Source of the DNA: an uncultured OM182 clade bacterium
Lineage (GTDB): Bacteria > Pseudomonadota > Gammaproteobacteria > Pseudomonadales > Azotimanducaceae
Direction of reading: 5' to 3'
Assembly (NCBI GenBank): GCA_905182025.1
Contig: CAJJAA010000040.1
Location: 1-59,879 of the forward strand
DNA length: 59,879 nt
The notes beneath the pieces were generated by a model. That model did not search any database. It worked only from the letters and a program-made list of their open reading frames with translations, and had not been told where the DNA came from. The stretch's first letter is position 1. Every line of letters starts with the position of its first letter. The translations under genes and the position numbers were made by a program. Below, piece by piece: positions 7,937-17,227 of the stretch.

Positions 7937-10765
7937 ATGAAAACCGCTTCCGAAGAACTTGACCACATCCTCATCAAAGGTGCGAGAGAGCACAACCTAA
8001 AATCAATCGAAATAAAAATCCCAAAACGAAAACTGGTGGTATTCACAGGCGTCTCCGGTTCGGGCAAGTCTTCCCTCGCATTTGATACGCTGTACGCAGA
8101 AGGTCAACGTCGCTACGTAGAATCTTTATCTGCATATGCTCGGCAATTTTTGGGGCAAATGGAAAAACCGAAATACGACATGATTCGAGGTTTGTCACCA
8201 ACGATATCAATTGAACAGAAAACCACGAGCAGAAACCCGCGATCAACCGTCGGCACGATCACCGAAATCTCAGACTACCTGCGCGTGCTATTCGCCAGGG
8301 TAGGCATTCAACATTGTCATCAGTGTGGACGCGAGGTACAAAGCCAAACCGCGCAACATATAGCGAAAGAACTTTTAAAGCTGCCAGAAGGCAGTCGCTT
8401 AAACCTTTTAGTGCCCCTACTCGTCAATCGTCGAGGCGAACATCGCGACATGCTCGCAGATGCTAGAGCGCAAGGTTTCGTTAGACTTAGAGTCGACGGC
8501 GAAGTGATACGAAGTGAAGACGTCATGGCATTGGATAAGCGTAAAAAACATACTGTTGAAGCCGTGATTGACCGGCTAGTGATTAAAAAGGACCTACTTG
8601 AACGCCTAACGGAGTCAGTCGAATCTGCTCTAGCCCTGGGCGATGGCATGTTAATCGCCGCGACCGAAAAATCTAAAGATCAGATTTTCTCTGAACATCT
8701 TTCCTGCGGTCACTGCAATGTGTCCTTCCCGGCGCTGACACCGCAAGCCTTCTCCTTTAACTCGCCTCAAGGCATGTGTCATGAATGTAACGGGCTTGGT
8801 ACTCAGGTTGCGTTTGATCCTGACTTACTCATACCCGACAAAGATCTCACGTTGGAGGACGGTTGCTTAAAGCCGGTCGGCAAAATTCACGATGATAACA
8901 ATTCAATGGGTTCTACCTTTCACCGTCAAGTCTTTAAGAAATTGAAAATCCCTATGCAAAAGCGTTATCGAGATCTCTCTCAAGCGCAACGCAAAACCAT
9001 TCTCTATGGCACTGGCGAAGATCGTTACAAGATCAACTGGGGCAAACACGGCACCAGTAATTCTCGCTATGAGGGCTTGGTAAATAGGCTTATGCGTCGT
9101 TTCAAAAACACCCGATCTGAGGGTATGAAGCGGTGGTATTCACAATTTCTCGCCAACACGCCTTGTGATGCATGTAACGGCGTTCGACTAAAAGCAGAAA
9201 GTTCTGCCGTGCAGGTTGCCGGCAAAACCATCGTTGAGGTTTCAAGTTGGACAATCGATCAAACCACCGACTTCTTTAGCCATTTAAAGCTACCGGGAGC
9301 GTCAGGAGAAATCGCAGCCGAGGTACTAAAAGAAATTTGTAACCGATTGGACTTTCTTGTTTCAGTTGGGCTCTCCTATCTCTCATTAGACCGCCTTGGG
9401 CCGACACTGTCCGGTGGCGAATCACAACGCATTCGACTAGCCAGTCAAGTCGGCTCCGAGTTATCTGGTGTCATCTATATTTTGGACGAACCCAGTATCG
9501 GTCTACACCAGCGGGACAATGAAAAGTTGTTAGCAACGCTCTGCAGAATGCGTGATATTGGGAATACTGTCATCGTTGTCGAGCACGATGAAGAAACCAT
9601 TCGGCTCGCCGATTACGTCGTTGATTTTGGTCCTGGCGCAGGCATCAAAGGTGGCAATGTCGTTCACGCTGGTTCTGCGAAAAGTTTGGAGAAGAACAAA
9701 AAATCTATCACAGGCAACTATTTATCCGGCAGAACAAAAATCGAAATTCGAGAGAAACGCCGCAAGCCGATAGGCCACATACGCGTTGAAGGGGCTAGGG
9801 CCAACAACCTGAAGAATATTAACGTCGATTTTCCACTTGGCGTGCTGACGGCTGTCACCGGAGTATCCGGTGCGGGAAAGTCGACACTCGTCAATGATAT
9901 CTTGCATCCCGCGCTTGCTAGGGAATTTCATAACTCAACCCAGCGTATCGGTGACCATGACCGAATTATAGGGCTCGAACAGCTCGATAAAATTGTCGCC
10001 ATTGATCAACGACCGATAGGCCGAACACCGCGAAGTAATCCCGTCACTTACATCAAGGTTTTCGACGATATAAGAACATTTTACAGCATGCTGCCCGGCT
10101 CACGTATGCGAGGTTATAAGCCAGGCCGATTTTCTTTTAATGTAAAAGGCGGTCGCTGCGAGGCCTGTCAAGGTGATGGTGTTCGCAAGATTGAGATGCA
10201 CTTCCTGTCAGATGTTTTCGTTAAATGCGAAGAGTGCGACGGTAGACGATTTAATGAAGCTACGCTGGAGGTAAAGTATCAGGGTAAATCCATAGCAGAC
10301 ATACTCGAGATGACGATTGCGGAAGCTGTGATACATTTTTCGGAACACCCAAAAATCGTCAACAAACTCAAACTACTCGTTGACGTCGGATTGGATTATC
10401 TCCATATGGGACAACCCTCTTCTACACTCTCCGGCGGCGAAGCCCAGAGAATTAAACTGGCACGAGAGCTCTCTAAGGTTGCAACGGGCAAAACATTTTA
10501 CATTCTTGATGAGCCGACGACGGGCTTGCATTTCGACGATGTCAAAAAATTACTGGTTGTCTTGGATCGCCTTGTTGACGCCGGCAATTCAGTCACGGTG
10601 ATTGAACACAATCTGGACGTCATCAAAACCGCTGACTGGGTTATCGATGTTGGACCCGACGGCGGCCCTAAAGGCGGTAAAGTCATTGCGACCGGAACAC
10701 CTGAGAAAGTCTCAAAGAGTAAGCGATCTGAAACCGGTAGATATCTTGTCGACCTTCTAAAGTAG
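7937..10765 (+). CDS. uvrA: UvrA, excinuclease ABC subunit A
   Basis: A 942-residue DNA damage sensor of nucleotide excision repair; a UvrA dimer loads UvrB at lesions. All expected parts are present: first Walker A GVSGSGKSS at about 38, the UvrB-binding and insertion regions with a Cys4 zinc site (CGHC ... CHEC), ABC signature LSGGESQRIRLA near 495, second Walker A GVSGAGKST near 642, a second Cys4 zinc module (CEAC ... CEEC), a second LSGGEAQRIKLA and Walker B ILDEPTTGLH. Length matches canonical UvrA. The AAGGGA before the ATG is rather far (about 15 bases), so initiation may be modest. It converges with the next gene. Confidence 0.98.
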   Translation: MKTASEELDHILIKGAREHNLKSIEIKIPKRKLVVFTGVSGSGKSSLAFDTLYAEGQRRYVESLSAYARQFLGQMEKPKYDMIRGLSPTISIEQKTTSRNPRSTVGTITEISDYLRVLFARVGIQHCHQCGREVQSQTAQHIAKELLKLPEGSRLNLLVPLLVNRRGEHRDMLADARAQGFVRLRVDGEVIRSEDVMALDKRKKHTVEAVIDRLVIKKDLLERLTESVESALALGDGMLIAATEKSKDQIFSEHLSCGHCNVSFPALTPQAFSFNSPQGMCHECNGLGTQVAFDPDLLIPDKDLTLEDGCLKPVGKIHDDNNSMGSTFHRQVFKKLKIPMQKRYRDLSQAQRKTILYGTGEDRYKINWGKHGTSNSRYEGLVNRLMRRFKNTRSEGMKRWYSQFLANTPCDACNGVRLKAESSAVQVAGKTIVEVSSWTIDQTTDFFSHLKLPGASGEIAAEVLKEICNRLDFLVSVGLSYLSLDRLGPTLSGGESQRIRLASQVGSELSGVIYILDEPSIGLHQRDNEKLLATLCRMRDIGNTVIVVEHDEETIRLADYVVDFGPGAGIKGGNVVHAGSAKSLEKNKKSITGNYLSGRTKIEIREKRRKPIGHIRVEGARANNLKNINVDFPLGVLTAVTGVSGAGKSTLVNDILHPALAREFHNSTQRIGDHDRIIGLEQLDKIVAIDQRPIGRTPRSNPVTYIKVFDDIRTFYSMLPGSRMRGYKPGRFSFNVKGGRCEACQGDGVRKIEMHFLSDVFVKCEECDGRRFNEATLEVKYQGKSIADILEMTIAEAVIHFSEHPKIVNKLKLLVDVGLDYLHMGQPSSTLSGGEAQRIKLARELSKVATGKTFYILDEPTTGLHFDDVKKLLVVLDRLVDAGNSVTVIEHNLDVIKTADWVIDVGPDGGPKGGKVIATGTPEKVSKSKRSETGRYLVDLLK

Positions 10766-10793
10766 TCGTCCGGCAAGCAAAGATTAACTTGGA

Positions 10794-11363
10794 TTAGTTA
10801 ACCTTTGATTGGATTTGTTGCATGTCTCGACTTTTCATCAATCGTATAATCTTTGGGTTATTTTGTATCGCCTCAATGTCAAAGCGTTGAATTGCTTGCA
10901 TCAATTCAGGGTCATTCAGAACTGCCTGCATTTCCGGATTGTCCTGCATTTGCATAATCGACGACATCAAGGCGGCGCTCGAAAAAATACTGGATTGAAT
11001 CTGTTGAACGCTACTCTCAAGCCCGACTTGCGGCGCTGTCGCAGCAGGATTCGACGTTGTCGAATTTATAACGGGTGCACCAAGGTTACGTGACGTACCA
11101 ACGGCATTAGTCGCAGCGCCCAATGCGCTAATGCCCTCAATTTGTTGAGACCCCAAAGTAACCGTACCAAGTGACTTGGTTTTGATGACATAACTGCCGT
11201 TTTGCACCGAAATAATCTCACCAATAATCGAGGAACCATCATCTAGGTGAATTTGCCTCGTCTCAGAGGCGAGTGATGCGGCCACGAACATTAAAGAACA
11301 CAAGAACAATAGGGGTACTGTTAAAAATTTGATGTCAGTTGTTTTCACTTGCAGTGCCGTCAT
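10794..11363 (-). CDS. Exported protein with an STI1-like C-terminal segment
   Basis: A 189-residue protein from the ATG at 11363 (a TTG at 11375 is in frame). A signal peptide (hydrophobic about 13-30, cut after SLAS) precedes a small beta-rich part (residues about 35-70; ETRQIHLDDGSSIIGEI), a linker rich in Asn, Ser, Thr and Ala, and a C-terminal helical part with repeated Asn-Pro and Asp-Pro turns and Met-Gln pairs (DNPEMQ, NDPELMQ, NNPKI). That pattern resembles STI1/Hop motifs, which bind hydrophobic peptides. Function unknown; a periplasmic chaperone-like or scaffold role is only a guess. Confidence 0.7.
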   Translation of the reverse strand: MTALQVKTTDIKFLTVPLLFLCSLMFVAASLASETRQIHLDDGSSIIGEIISVQNGSYVIKTKSLGTVTLGSQQIEGISALGAATNAVGTSRNLGAPVINSTTSNPAATAPQVGLESSVQQIQSSIFSSAALMSSIMQMQDNPEMQAVLNDPELMQAIQRFDIEAIQNNPKIIRLMKSRDMQQIQSKVN

Positions 11364-11489
11364 CCAATATACCAACGATCAGCTTATCGAGACAGCACCT
11401 AGAGCACCACCCATTTGCAGGTGGATGCGACATTCTCTACAGTGTGTCCGCTTGTAACCTTTAATTCGACGCCGTATCGAGATGCCTTA

Positions 11490-12329
11490 ATGACCGATTT
11501 TGACCCACAAGAAGTACCTATCCGCGCCGCTGCAACAGTCATGTTGATTGATGATCGCCCTGACCTTCAGGTTTTCATGATGGAGCGTAACGCCAATACA
11601 ATTTTTGCGGGCGGTATGTGGGTCTTCCCCGGCGGCGCTGTGGATCCTACCGATGATCCCAGTATTTTCGAATCTATTTCAACTCACCGCCCCGATGCAG
11701 ATGCTAGCGCCTTAATGGGATTAGATCATGGCGGTCTCGCCTACTACGTTGCGGCTATACGAGAAGCTTTCGAAGAAGCGGGTGTATTACTTGCCCTTAA
11801 TAAAAACGATCACACGCCATTGGAAATCGAGGGCGATCAGACGCAGCTGAGATTCGATCAACATCGAGACATCGTCAACCGCAACGGAAAAGAGTTCATC
11901 AATGTCGTAAACAAAGAAAACCTGATCCTTGACGCAGGACAAATGCACTATGTCGCGAGATGGGTAACACCCTTAGGGCCACCGAGGAGGTTTGACGCAA
12001 GATTTTTCATCTCCAGAATGCCGAGCAATCAACAACCTCGACACGATGACGATGAATTAATTCACTCTGAATGGCTATCACCGAAGACGATTTTAGAAAG
12101 GTTCGACAATGAAGAAATGGTATTAATGAGTCCAACATTGCGAATGATTAAATGTCTGGCAAAGTTCGATTCTGCAGATCAAGTCATCAACGCTGCTGCA
12201 AGCAACTTTACTGACGAGCGCGCTAGGGTTAATTCAAAAGGAATTATCGTTCTACCCGGTGATAAAGAATACGATACTGGCGACGAAACCGTTGAAACTG
12301 GTTGGGTCCGGCTTAGACCAATAGCCTAG
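11490..12329 (+). CDS. Nudix hydrolase, NUDT19-like (putative acyl-CoA/CoA diphosphatase)
   Basis: A 279-residue protein starting at the ATG at 11490 (MTDFDP); the frame upstream to 11415 is not protein-like. The Nudix box is split: FPGG lies near residue 45 and the REAFEEAG core about 45 residues later, an insertion known from NUDT19/RP2p-type CoA diphosphatases. It probably hydrolyses CoA or acyl-CoA to phosphopantetheine products, which would fit the many acyl-CoA enzymes nearby. It is divergent from the STI1-like gene. Substrate is inferred from architecture only. Confidence 0.8.
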   Translation: MTDFDPQEVPIRAAATVMLIDDRPDLQVFMMERNANTIFAGGMWVFPGGAVDPTDDPSIFESISTHRPDADASALMGLDHGGLAYYVAAIREAFEEAGVLLALNKNDHTPLEIEGDQTQLRFDQHRDIVNRNGKEFINVVNKENLILDAGQMHYVARWVTPLGPPRRFDARFFISRMPSNQQPRHDDDELIHSEWLSPKTILERFDNEEMVLMSPTLRMIKCLAKFDSADQVINAAASNFTDERARVNSKGIIVLPGDKEYDTGDETVETGWVRLRPIA

Positions 12330-12436
12330 AACACGTCAGCGACACATTGTGTTGTTCAATATAAAAGCACTCGGCATCTCTGGTCTCAACTACAATCGTC
12401 AAACAAGTCGAACTTTTGATACTGACTAATCCCCGC

Positions 12437-12451
12437 GCCAGCGGCGCTGGC
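12437..12451. terminator. GC-rich hairpin downstream of the Nudix gene
   Basis: GCCAGC, a three-base loop and GCTGGC form a perfect 6-bp stem about 110 bases after the Nudix stop. No U-run follows directly, so its role as terminator is uncertain. Confidence 0.3.
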
Positions 12452-12595
12452 ATAAAGGTTGAGTTATTTTCGCTTCGCTTCAGACAAGGCCTTTGTACTC
12501 TGATATAACATGTACGAAACAGCACAGCGGCAAATCGATATGCCGCCATTGTGACAATAGTAGAAACAATTCCAAGAAAATGGGTGGTTGTAACA

Positions 12596-13423
12596 ATGAA
12601 GAGTGCCGATTTTATGGGTGTCGTTATTCTTGTGGTATGTATCGCAGCAATAGCCATTTTTCACTACGCCGCAAAGGGCCCAGCGGACCTTGATGTAGAC
12701 CAAGCGGATAATCGACTGTTCGACTCGAAAAAGCCAAATACCCGGCCGGATTTTAAAAGCTACAAAGATGTCACGAAAAAAAAGCACGATTTCTTCAACT
12801 ATATGCTGCCGCAGATACAGCAGGCCAATCGCCAGACGGCCTTAGAACGTAAGCAACTCTTGTCTCTAAACACATCCACCTCTTTGGGTGCCGCAGAGCG
12901 TGACATCATAAAGCGCCTCGCCAAAAAGTATCGTGTTCCGATGAGCTCGACCAACGATGGTCAACTCACCGATTTAGTGAAATCACAGTTGCTGGCAAAA
13001 GTAGATACCCTTCCACCGTCGCTCATTCTTGCTCAATCTGCGAACGAATCCGCATGGGGCACATCTCGATTTGCAACTCAGGCCAACAACTTTTTTGGTA
13101 TCTGGTGCTTTACTCAAGGCTGCGGTTTAAAACCTAAGCTCAGAGATGAAGGTTTGCATCACGAGGTGGCTTATTTTGAATCCGTGCAAGAGGGCGTCAG
13201 TTACTACGTTAGGACAATCAACTCCCATCCCGCCTACAAAGACTTGCGTGCGTTACGACTAAAGCAGCGACAAAAAAAAACCACCGTTATAGGTCATGAT
13301 CTGGCTGAAGGTTTGATCAAATATTCCGAACGGGGCGATGAATATATAAAAGAGATTCAAGCCATGATCCGCTACAACAAACTTCAACGTTTTGATCTAG
13401 CATCAATGTCCGGCAGCCCCTAA
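12596..13423 (+). CDS. Bax-like protein with glucosaminidase domain, membrane-anchored
   Basis: A 275-residue protein. The ATG at 12596 (MKSADFMG) is preferred over 12551 because it puts one hydrophobic segment (residues about 7-24) at the N-terminus as a signal anchor. The C-terminal half is a mannosyl-glycoprotein endo-beta-N-acetylglucosaminidase-type domain of the Bax family: SLILAQSANESAWGTSRF with the catalytic Glu, then NNFFGIWC and the SVQEGVSYYVRTINSHPAY segment. It probably acts on or binds peptidoglycan in the periplasm. It stands alone between the Nudix gene and the repeat protein. Confidence 0.87.
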   Translation: MKSADFMGVVILVVCIAAIAIFHYAAKGPADLDVDQADNRLFDSKKPNTRPDFKSYKDVTKKKHDFFNYMLPQIQQANRQTALERKQLLSLNTSTSLGAAERDIIKRLAKKYRVPMSSTNDGQLTDLVKSQLLAKVDTLPPSLILAQSANESAWGTSRFATQANNFFGIWCFTQGCGLKPKLRDEGLHHEVAYFESVQEGVSYYVRTINSHPAYKDLRALRLKQRQKKTTVIGHDLAEGLIKYSERGDEYIKEIQAMIRYNKLQRFDLASMSGSP

Positions 13424-13668
13424 CGAGACAGTAACTTGACGTTTTACGAAACTCTTTGGCGTCTTATGACGTCTTGATTAGTAACAAACGACAACTATTT
13501 TATTGAAAATGACTTTCATCGTTAACTTACCGTTCATTTTTTTAAAAACGGCAGCAAAACGCACACAATGTCACTAACTATTCAGTCAGCAGGCATCGCT
13601 TTATGATTCAAACCAACCGAAGGTTTTTTGCGTCAAACTTAGAATGAATGTTATTCAAGGATTTCACC

Positions 13669-14586
13669 ATGCCAATCTTTCCATCCAAAATGCATAGCGC
13701 CCATACGATCAGGCAGATGTTAGGCTTGCTTGTCCTTCTTGGTATGACATGCAACACATGGGCTTTCGGCTGTAAGTATTCTAAAGAGATTAATTTTTCA
13801 AGATCCGCTGCTGACTATACCCTGGTGGAAATGAAGGCCTTGGCCGGACAGCTTGACGTCATCGGTACTGAAACATCAGAAATAAGCGTTGAAGGTAACG
13901 TCTGCTCCGACGAACAAAATTATGTCGATCAAATGGACATTATCGCGGAAGAAACAGGCGCGAGTTTAATACTGACAGCAATTATTCCTTATGATGACGA
14001 TGATTGGTATGCAAGTTACGCGCACATAGACATAACAGTCACGCTCCCCCACGCGCTTCTGATTCAACTGAGAGACTCAAGCGGTGACATATCAGCATCT
14101 GATGCATCCGTTATATCAGTCGACGACAGTTCGGGAGGGATCCGAATTATTGACAACCTCACGGCTCTGGAACTCAACGATTCATCGGGTGATATCGACA
14201 TCCGAGGCAGCAAAGGCACCCTGACGATTGTCGATAGTTCTGGAAAGATTGATATTCGAGACATCGATGGGAACGTGCTAATCCCAAGAGACAGCTCAGG
14301 CGACATCGAAATCGACACTGTCTCTGGCAGTGTAACGATTGAACGCGATGGGTCAGGCAGTATCGATATTGAGAACGTTCAACTTAACGTCAGTATTGAC
14401 AGCGATGGAAGCGGTGATGTTGAAATCGATAGCGTCAAAGGTTCGGTTGATATTGGTAGTGATGGCTCGGGGAGTGTCAAAGTGAGCCGAGTTGGCGGCG
14501 ACTTTACCGTGCTGTCAAAAGGCAACGGTGATATCCACAGCAGAGAAATTGAGGGGAACACCTCTATCCCCGCTCAGAGGTCCTAA
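13669..14586 (+). CDS. Exported DSSG-repeat beta-solenoid protein (DUF4097-like)
   Basis: A 305-residue protein. The ATG at 13669 follows AAGGA at normal spacing; 13648 and 13690 are also in frame. A signal peptide ending near NTWA is followed by about 70 residues with two Cys and then nine or so repeats of 18-20 residues built on D-(S/G)-S-G-x-(I/V)-x-(I/V). This spacing fits a right-handed beta-solenoid, as in DUF4097/DUF2807 putative adhesin proteins. It is acidic and probably periplasmic or cell-surface. Copies early in the array use DSSG, later ones DGSG, suggesting expansion by duplication. Function unknown. Confidence 0.8.
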   Translation: MPIFPSKMHSAHTIRQMLGLLVLLGMTCNTWAFGCKYSKEINFSRSAADYTLVEMKALAGQLDVIGTETSEISVEGNVCSDEQNYVDQMDIIAEETGASLILTAIIPYDDDDWYASYAHIDITVTLPHALLIQLRDSSGDISASDASVISVDDSSGGIRIIDNLTALELNDSSGDIDIRGSKGTLTIVDSSGKIDIRDIDGNVLIPRDSSGDIEIDTVSGSVTIERDGSGSIDIENVQLNVSIDSDGSGDVEIDSVKGSVDIGSDGSGSVKVSRVGGDFTVLSKGNGDIHSREIEGNTSIPAQRS

Positions 14587-14587
14587 C

Positions 14588-14700
14588 AGCCCTGAGCGGT
14601 TCTTATAAACAGCCCTGAGCAGTTCTTTATAAACAGCTCTGAGCCGTTCTTATGAAAAGCCCTGAGCGACATTCATACACAGCCTTAAGCAGGGCTCATT
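14588..14700. repeat. 23-bp tandem repeat, five copies (family shared with 24918-25009)
   Basis: Units begin at 14588, 14611, 14635, 14658 and 14681 with consensus AGCCCTGAGCGGTTCTTATA plus AAC. They start one base after the stop codon of the DSSG protein and reach almost to the stop of the next Nudix gene. The reverse complement matches the unit at 24918-25009 at 17 of 23 positions without gaps. Confidence 0.85.
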
Positions 14701-14707
14701 AACAAAT

Positions 14708-15253
14708 TTAGGCCTTTAGAAACAGCGCGCGCCACAAAGTGGCCGCGACCAGTGAGTGATCAATTTCCCCTGAAAGTAGTTTCTGAGGCACCTCATCCAT
14801 CGGCACCAGTACGACTTCCGTGTGTTCTGTTGACGTATTGCTAATCTCAGCGATTTTTTTCACGTCTCTGGCGATAAATGTATGTAATTTGTTGGTGAAT
14901 ATCGCTGGATTTGGGTTAAGTACGCCCAGTGAGCTCAGATTTAGTGCTTCATAGCCTGTTTCTTCAAGACACTCTCTTGCCGCAGCAGGCTTCGGTAACT
15001 CACCCGCATCCACCATGCCGCCTGGAATTTCAAGCGTGATTTCGGCACTACCATGGCGATACTGACGAATACATACAAGCTCATTGTCAGCCGTAATGGG
15101 CACAATGTTTACCCAATCAGCGGTATTAATTGCATAGAACTCATGCTCAGCGTCGGTTTTCGGTGATATCGACTTTATTGCGTCAACCGTGAAAATCCGG
15201 CAATCCGCTAACTGACGTGTACCGATTTGCTGCCATTGTTTAACCTCTGTCAT
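14708..15253 (-). CDS. Nudix hydrolase, ADP-ribose pyrophosphatase-like
   Basis: A 181-residue protein from the ATG at 15253, which follows AGGGG at good spacing; the frame upstream to 15331 is not family-like. The complete Nudix box runs from GGMVDAGE through AARECLEETGYE. An N-terminal strand-rich part (TVDAIKSISP, FYAINTADWVNIVPI) is typical of ADP-ribose pyrophosphatases that cleave ADP-ribose or NDP-sugars. It is a single gene pointing into the 23-bp repeat array. Confidence 0.85.
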   Translation of the reverse strand: MTEVKQWQQIGTRQLADCRIFTVDAIKSISPKTDAEHEFYAINTADWVNIVPITADNELVCIRQYRHGSAEITLEIPGGMVDAGELPKPAAARECLEETGYEALNLSSLGVLNPNPAIFTNKLHTFIARDVKKIAEISNTSTEHTEVVLVPMDEVPQKLLSGEIDHSLVAATLWRALFLKA

Positions 15254-15438
15254 TTCATCCCCTGCGTGCTTCAACACTAAAACTATAAACCGACAGTATA
15301 TCCCTGCTTGTCTCTGAAGGTATCTAGACATCTAATTAGGATTTAGATACCTTAAATCGTCAACAAACGATTTCAAGAACCTGTGACAACAAAAAATAAC
15401 AAGCGCGCATCAATTCAGGCGAAGGGAGAACATTGCAC

Positions 15439-17157
15439 ATGTACGATCTACTAATTAAAAATGGCACTGTCATTGACGGATCTGGCGACGAGAGGTTCGT
15501 CGGTCATATCGCGATAAAGGACGGCCTTATTGCCGCCGTCGGCGAAGTAGAAGGCGACGCAACTCGCACCATCGATGCCAATGGCAAACTCGTGACACCC
15601 GGTTGGGTTGATATCCACACCCACTACGATGGGCAAGCTACCTGGGACCCCATCATGGGCCCATCAAGTTGGCACGGTGTTACCACGGTTGTGATGGGTA
15701 ATTGTGGGGTTGGTTTTGCACCGGTCAAACCTGGCAAAGAAAACTTCCTGATTGAACTGATGGAAGGCGTCGAGGATATTCCGGGCGCTGCTCTTGCAGA
15801 AGGCATCAATTGGAAATGGGAAACGTTTGCGGAATATCTTGATGCGCTCGAGGAAATGCCAAGAACAGTCGACGTCGCGACACAAGTACCACACGGGCCC
15901 GTGCGAGCTTACGTCATGGGAGATCGTTGCAACGGCGACGAACCGCCGACCGAGGACGAAATCGCGCAAATGTCAGAGCTCGTCCGTGACGGTATCAAAG
16001 CCGGTGCACTTGGCTTCTCAAGCTCTCGAACACTGCTGCACAAAGACGTTCACGGAGAATACGTGCCCGGTACATTCGCCGGCAGTGATGAGATGCTGCA
16101 ACTCGGCTTGGCAATGAAAGGCTTAGACCACGGTATATTCGAATTAGTCTCTGACAATCTGGGTGACGACGACGAATGGCAATGGGTTAAGCAGTTCGCA
16201 AAAGAAACAGGCAAGAAAGTGACGCTAATCGCCACGTCCGCGGCCGCCTATGAGAACGGTAAAATCTATCGCATCGCGCAGCAAGCCAGCGAAGAAGGTA
16301 TGGATATCATGCCCCAGATGGCTGGTCGACCAACCGGCGTTCTGCACGGTTTGCAGAGTAGTTTTCACGCCTTCATAGCCCACCCAACCTACGTCAGCGA
16401 AGTATCTAACCTACCTCTTGATGAGAAGGTTAAGAAGATGCAGCAGCCTCAGATCAAGGCGAAAATTCTCGCCGAAGAGTCTCAAATACGATCTACACGC
16501 CAAGGTAGCATGGACGATCTGATGAAGATGGTCTTTCCTCTGGGCGAGCGGCCAAACTATGAACCTGATGCTGAAGATAGTGTTGCCGGTGTCGCCAAGA
16601 AGCTTGGAAAGACTTCATTAGAAGCCATGTACGACCTACTGGTGGACAATGATGGCAAAGAATTGTTCTACCAGCCCCTCGGTGGATATGTTGGTTACAA
16701 CTTGGATGCACAACGCATGCTAATGCAGCATCCCAAAGTGATTATGGGGCTAAGCGACGGTGGTGCACATTGCGGTGTGATAGCCGATGCCGGCATGCCG
16801 ACTTTTATCATGACCCATTGGGGCCGAGATCGAAGCAAGGGTGACACGCTTCCACTCGAATTCCTTGTTCGTTCCCTGACGCGGAAAACTGCCGAAGCTT
16901 ACGACATGATGGACCGAGGTCTTATCAAAGAAGGGTTGATCGCAGACATCAATATCATCGATTTTGAGAAGCTCAACTTGCATCGGCCCGAAGCAATCTA
17001 TGACTTACCCACTGGCGGCAAGAGATTGGTCCAAGGTGTTGATGGATACGACTATACGATTAAGTCCGGCGAAGTAACTTTTGAGCATGGTGATCACACG
17101 GGTAATTTACCCGGCGGATTGGTTCGCGGCAAAACAGCACTCAGGGCATCCGCCTAA
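15439..17157 (+). CDS. Amidohydrolase family protein, N-acyl-D-amino-acid deacylase-like
   Basis: A 572-residue metal-dependent amidohydrolase. The ATG at 15439 lies about ten bases after GAAGGGAG; a TTG at 15433 is in frame. The N-terminal YDLLIKNGTVIDGSGD and VTPGWVDIHTHYDGQ (first two His ligands) are typical of the D-aminoacylase/dihydroorotase group (COG3653). The C-terminal DGGAHCGVIADAGMPTF carries the late catalytic Asp and metal ligands. It probably deacylates N-acyl amino acids or a related amide in the cytosol. Monocistronic, followed by a strong hairpin. Confidence 0.88.
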   Translation: MYDLLIKNGTVIDGSGDERFVGHIAIKDGLIAAVGEVEGDATRTIDANGKLVTPGWVDIHTHYDGQATWDPIMGPSSWHGVTTVVMGNCGVGFAPVKPGKENFLIELMEGVEDIPGAALAEGINWKWETFAEYLDALEEMPRTVDVATQVPHGPVRAYVMGDRCNGDEPPTEDEIAQMSELVRDGIKAGALGFSSSRTLLHKDVHGEYVPGTFAGSDEMLQLGLAMKGLDHGIFELVSDNLGDDDEWQWVKQFAKETGKKVTLIATSAAAYENGKIYRIAQQASEEGMDIMPQMAGRPTGVLHGLQSSFHAFIAHPTYVSEVSNLPLDEKVKKMQQPQIKAKILAEESQIRSTRQGSMDDLMKMVFPLGERPNYEPDAEDSVAGVAKKLGKTSLEAMYDLLVDNDGKELFYQPLGGYVGYNLDAQRMLMQHPKVIMGLSDGGAHCGVIADAGMPTFIMTHWGRDRSKGDTLPLEFLVRSLTRKTAEAYDMMDRGLIKEGLIADINIIDFEKLNLHRPEAIYDLPTGGKRLVQGVDGYDYTIKSGEVTFEHGDHTGNLPGGLVRGKTALRASA

Positions 17158-17171
17158 CGGACTTAGAAACA

Positions 17172-17199
17172 AACCCCAACCAAATTATTGGTTGGGGTT
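17172..17199 (+). terminator. Perfect 12-bp hairpin after the amidohydrolase gene
   Basis: AACCCCAACCAA pairs perfectly with TTGGTTGGGGTT around an ATTA loop, 14 bases after the stop codon. The 3' side lacks a long U-run but is AT-rich. Confidence 0.75.
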
Positions 17200-17227
17200 A
17201 ATACCTTTATCAACGTCTTTTACGTTT

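Noticed and set aside
13505-13521. Fur-box-like sequence (GAAAATGA-C-TTTCATCG) before the DSSG-repeat gene
   Set aside because: Only about 12 of 19 positions match the Fur consensus and the gene has no iron link.
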